Source: Clostridiales bacterium UBA3680
Lineage (GTDB): Bacteria; Bacillota; Clostridia; Lachnospirales; CAG-274
NCBI GenBank assembly: GCA_002372875.1
Contig: DFJD01000086.1
Span: forward strand, 1 to 8,672
Length of the DNA stretch: 8,672 bases
Direction of reading: 5' to 3'
Below the pieces are notes generated by a model. That model worked only from the letters and a program-made list of their open reading frames with translations, did no database searches and was not told the origin of the DNA. Of this stretch, positions 6,228-8,672 are shown piece after piece; position 1 is the stretch's first letter, and every line of letters starts with the position of its first letter. The position numbers and the translations under genes were made by a program.

Positions 6228-7538
6228 TTACAATATATCTATATTTTCTCCTGCCAAAGCCTTATTTATGCTTCTTACGGCACAGAATTTTCCGCACATA
6301 CTGCAGGTGTCGCTATGGTCGTCTTCGGGGGCTCTGCTCTGTCTTATCGCCTTTGCCGTTTCGGGATCTATGGCATATTTCCATTGTTCCTCCCAGTCAA
6401 GCTTTCTTCTTGCCTGAGCCATCATGTCGTCTATATCCCTCGCTCCGGGTATTCCCTTTGCAATATCCGCCGCATGAGCCGCTATCTTGCTTGCTATTAT
6501 TCCCTGTTTTACGTCATCCACATTGGGAAGGGCAAGATGCTCCGCAGGCGTAACATAGCACAAAAATGCAGCTCCCGCCGTTGCGGCAAGCGCTCCGCCT
6601 ATTGCCGCGGTTATGTGGTCATAGCCGGGTGCAATGTCCGTTACAAGAGGTCCCAACACGTAGAAGGGTGCGCCCTTACATATAGTGCTTTGTACCTTCA
6701 TATTTGCGGCTATCTGGTCAAGGGGCACATGTCCGGGGCCTTCCACCATCACCTGAACATCCTTATCCCAAGCCCTTTGGGTCAGCTCCCCAAGGCGTAC
6801 AAGCTCTTCTATTTGCACTCCGTCGGTAGCGTCTGCAAGACAACCCGGTCTGCATGCATCGCCCAAACTTATGGTTACATCATGTTCACGGCAGATATCC
6901 AGTATTTCGTCATAGTATTCGTAGAAAGGATTTTCCTCTCCGGTCATACTCATCCACGCAAATATAAGGCTTCCTCCACGGCTTACAATGTTCATCTTTC
7001 GGGTGTTGCCCTTTATTTGGGATACGGTTTTTCTTGTCAGACCGCAGTGGAGGGTGACAAAGTCGACACCGTCCTCGGCATGAAGCCTTACCACATCTAT
7101 AAAGTCCCTTGCCGTAAGGGTGTTCAGATCTCTTTGGTAGTGTATTACCGCATCATACACCGGAACGGTACCTATCATGGCAGGGCACTCGCTGCAAAGC
7201 TTTTGCCTAAAGGGCTGTGTGTTGCCGTGGCTTGACAGATCCATTATAGCCTCTGCACCCATATCAACGGCACTTAACACCTTTTTAAGCTCAACATCGT
7301 AATCTTTGCAATCTCTGCTTACGCCAAGATTTACATTTATCTTCGTTTTAAGCATGGAGCCTATGCCGTTTGCATCTATACAGGTGTGCTTTTTGTTGCA
7401 GGGAATGGCTATGGTGCCCTTTGCAACTCTTTCTCTTATAAACTCGGCACTCCTGTTTTCTTTTTTCGCCACTTGCTCCATTTGAGGGGTAATTAGCCCC
7501 TTTCTTGCGGCTTCCATCTGTGTGGAATAATTTTCCAT
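6228..7538 (-). CDS. thiC: phosphomethylpyrimidine synthase (HMP-P synthase)
   Basis: ThiC converts aminoimidazole ribotide to the pyrimidine half of thiamine, HMP phosphate, by radical SAM chemistry in the cytosol. The 436-residue protein matches the short bacterial/archaeal form, without the long N-terminal region of the E. coli type. Visible family features are IMDLSSHGN (98-106), TLHCGLT (162-168), SRGGSL (186-191), SLGDACRPGC (224-233), VEGPGHVP (265-272), the GPLVTDIAPGYDHI stretch (296-309) and the iron-sulfur motif CSMCGKFC near the C-terminus (412-419). The spacing is C-x2-C-x3-C, one residue shorter than the C-x2-C-x4-C of the E. coli-type enzyme. I chose the ATG at 7538 because AAAGGAAGG lies just ahead of it; an upstream ATG at 7583 has no ribosome site and adds unconserved residues. 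The TPP riboswitch upstream agrees with the assignment. The gene is visibly richer in GC than its neighbours. Confidence 0.97.
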   Translation of the reverse strand: MENYSTQMEAARKGLITPQMEQVAKKENRSAEFIRERVAKGTIAIPCNKKHTCIDANGIGSMLKTKINVNLGVSRDCKDYDVELKKVLSAVDMGAEAIMDLSSHGNTQPFRQKLCSECPAMIGTVPVYDAVIHYQRDLNTLTARDFIDVVRLHAEDGVDFVTLHCGLTRKTVSQIKGNTRKMNIVSRGGSLIFAWMSMTGEENPFYEYYDEILDICREHDVTISLGDACRPGCLADATDGVQIEELVRLGELTQRAWDKDVQVMVEGPGHVPLDQIAANMKVQSTICKGAPFYVLGPLVTDIAPGYDHITAAIGGALAATAGAAFLCYVTPAEHLALPNVDDVKQGIIASKIAAHAADIAKGIPGARDIDDMMAQARRKLDWEEQWKYAIDPETAKAIRQSRAPEDDHSDTCSMCGKFCAVRSINKALAGENIDIL

Positions 7539-7623
7539 GTATTTTCCTTCCTTTCGTATCGGTACTCCGCGAAACGCCCTCACGGTGGGTGTAGATGAAC
7601 AAACAAAAAGAAGGTCTGTTTTC

Positions 7624-7711
7624 GAACTTATCTACGCCGGCATTATCCGAATCAGATTGATAGGGTCGAGTTTCCTCCTCTCAGCCTTGTATTACCTAAG
7701 CTCCCCTGTTC
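7624..7711 (-). promoter_or_regulatory. TPP (THI-box) riboswitch controlling thiC
   Basis: Read on the minus strand the segment carries the class's conserved elements in order: GGGGAGC (7706-7700), GGCTGAGAGG (around 7685-7676), GACCCT, CTGATTCGGATAATGCC (around 7657-7641) and GCGTAGA. GAAC (7711-7708) can pair with GTTC (7627-7624) to close helix P1. Bound thiamine pyrophosphate should reduce thiC expression. The leader to the ATG is about 85 bases more. No strong terminator hairpin was found in it, so control of translation seems more likely. Confidence 0.95.
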
Positions 7712-7728
7712 ATATACAATGTAATGTA

Positions 7729-7757
7729 ATGATAACACTTATTTTCAAAAAAAGCAA
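7729..7757 (-). promoter_or_regulatory. probable thiC promoter
   Basis: On the minus strand TTGCTT (7757-7752) and TATCAT (7734-7729) are separated by 17 bp. Transcription would start near 7722, about ten bases before the riboswitch begins. The -35 is a weak match and the -10 is one base from consensus. Confidence 0.5.
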
Positions 7758-7760
7758 CAA

Positions 7761-7786
7761 AAAAAGGGGCTGTTATGCCCCTTTTT
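7761..7786 (-). terminator. terminator of the prepilin gene (bidirectional form)
   Basis: AAAAAGGGGC (7761-7770) and GCCCCTTTTT (7777-7786) form a 10-bp perfect stem with a 6-base loop, with runs of T on either strand. It sits 2 bases past the prepilin stop on the minus strand and just upstream of the thiC promoter, so it separates the two genes. Confidence 0.85.
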
Positions 7787-7788
7787 GA

Positions 7789-8370
7789 TCACTTATAATC
7801 GGGATCCATTCCGTCTAAGGGATAAAGCTTGCATTTGGGTGTAGTTCCGTTTCCTACCCAAACTTCTATCTGATCTTTGTTTGCGCGGTTATATCCTAAA
7901 TAGAACTCGTTAAAAGGCCCTTTTGAAGGATTGGAGTAGGACACCTTTAAAGTTTCGCCCAGATTTTCCACAAAGGCATCTTTAAATGTATTACACTCGC
8001 TGTTTGTATGGAGTGTGGGCTTTTTGCCGCTGCAGTTTATTCTTACCGCGATCACAAAGTTATATCCGTGCCCGTTGCCGTCTGTTACGGACTTAACCGT
8101 AGTATTGTGCTGATAGAAGGATATACGGGTGTTGTTTTGATAAGCATGTGCACTGCTGTTATAATGAGTGGACGTGCCCGGGGATTCCTGGGCTATGGTT
8201 GCAATGGCGGCGTTATATATCATTTTGGCATTTGATACGTCCGTCCTTTTTCTTGCCGAATCGATAAGCCCCGACATGGTGGGTAACGCCAGCAAAGCAA
8301 GTGCTGCCAATATTGCAATTACCACTATAAGCTCAACCAATGTAAAACCTTTATTGTACTTAACCTTCAT
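7789..8370 (-). CDS. type IV pilin / pseudopilin-like prepilin protein
   Basis: A 193-residue protein that starts with a class III signal peptide: short basic leader MKVKYNKG, then FTLVELIVVIAILAALALLALP. Prepilin peptidase should cut between Gly8 and Phe9; the Glu at mature position 5 is present. The hydrophobic stretch anchors the protein in the membrane and forms the pilin core helix, followed by SARKRTDVSNAKMIYNAA, typical of the helix continuing outward. The rest (about 65-193) is polar with Cys at 113, 126 and 180, and is not recognisable. The start at ATG 8370 is set by GGAGGGAG a few bases upstream; the frame is open to 8481 but lacks support there. No other pilus or secretion gene is visible, so it appears to be a lone pilin gene. 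Whether it is a major pilin, a minor pilin or a pseudopilin cannot be told. Confidence 0.88.
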   Translation of the reverse strand: MKVKYNKGFTLVELIVVIAILAALALLALPTMSGLIDSARKRTDVSNAKMIYNAAIATIAQESPGTSTHYNSSAHAYQNNTRISFYQHNTTVKSVTDGNGHGYNFVIAVRINCSGKKPTLHTNSECNTFKDAFVENLGETLKVSYSNPSKGPFNEFYLGYNRANKDQIEVWVGNGTTPKCKLYPLDGMDPDYK

Positions 8371-8433
8371 TTTTCTCCCTCCGTTCATAGTAAGAACATT
8401 ATTACTCGTATATTTTTCCTTTTTGTTATAGAT

Positions 8434-8462
8434 ATTATAGCAAATCGCAATATTTATGTCAA
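8434..8462 (-). promoter_or_regulatory. perfect consensus sigma-A promoter for the prepilin gene
   Basis: On the minus strand TTGACA (8462-8457) and TATAAT (8439-8434) are separated by exactly 17 bp. Transcription would start near 8427 and give a leader of about 57 bases. The -35 lies 11 bp from the end of the mobile element at 8474. Confidence 0.88.
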
Positions 8463-8473
8463 GATTTTTTAAG

Positions 8474-8672
8474 GGAAACACTGATTAATTCACTTGAAGC
8501 AGATTTGAGGTAATGTTTTCGTAGACAAGGAAAAGACCCGATGGCGTAGCCGGAAGCTACGTAGCGGCTATTTTGCAACGCAAAATAGTCCGTCCCTACG
8601 GGATTTGTAACTTTGCTTGCAAAGTTACAAACATGGGCTTTGACACAGTATGCGGGAACATTAACCAAATAT
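8474..8672 (+). mobile_element. MITE-like element, copy 3 (cut by the window end)
   Basis: This copy follows copy 2 in order and orientation: end GGAAACACTGATT (8474-8486), then the hairpins GCGTAGC/GCTACGT (8544-8562), CTATTTTGC/GCAAAATAG (8568-8588) and GTAACTTTGC/GCAAAGTTAC (8607-8628), then the segment with GACACAGTATGCGG. The far inverted end is outside the window. Differences from copy 2 are mainly single-base, so the copies are related but not freshly duplicated. A minus-strand open frame across it is incidental. Confidence 0.85.

Noticed and set aside
6225..7235. 336-residue plus-strand open frame opposite thiC
   Set aside because: It is the antisense shadow of a confidently identified thiC gene, and its composition is not protein-like.
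8459..8668. 69-residue minus-strand open frame at the window end
   Set aside because: It lies within element copy 3 and reads through its hairpins, with no ribosome site.

Overview
The window looks like part of a low-GC, Gram-positive gut or rumen Clostridia chromosome, most like a Ruminococcus or other Oscillospiraceae. Supporting signs are a secreted xylan-degrading enzyme ending in a dockerin, sigma-A promoters, GGAGG-type ribosome sites, a TPP riboswitch and a class III prepilin peptide. Species cannot be named from the sequence alone. No database search was run; all calls come from reading the sequence.

Layout. 1-815: a 60-bp GC-rich palindromic repeat, a candidate structured RNA ending in a clear terminator, a short inverted-repeat element (copy 1) that carries an 80-bp tandem duplication, and a promoter. 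816-5636 (+): a GNAT acetyltransferase, a second copy of the element inserted exactly at its stop codon, a protein resembling fucosyltransferase-fold glycosyltransferases, and a large secreted GH30-CBM22-like-dockerin enzyme. 5637-6227: a repeat-filled region between converging genes, holding weak terminators, more GC-rich repeats, a minus-strand terminator and a chain of hairpins. 6228-7722 (-): thiC under a TPP riboswitch. 7789-8462 (-): a single prepilin-like gene with a perfect consensus promoter. 8474-8672: a third copy of the element, cut by the window edge.

How the parts may work together. The GH30 enzyme probably cuts glucuronoxylan or related xylan outside the cell and docks onto a cellulosome-type scaffold. 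The two genes before it run in the same direction, and removing the inserted element leaves only 47 bp between the first and second and 36 bp between the second and third, so they may once have been one operon. thiC is a stand-alone thiamine (HMP-P) synthesis gene controlled by TPP.

The most unusual signal is the element family at 421-658, 1260-1472 and 8474-8672. It has inverted ends, apparent 4-bp target duplications, internal hairpins whose stem is preserved by compensating changes, and in two of three copies the same end lies exactly 11 bp upstream of a TTGACA -35 box. No transposase is present in the window.
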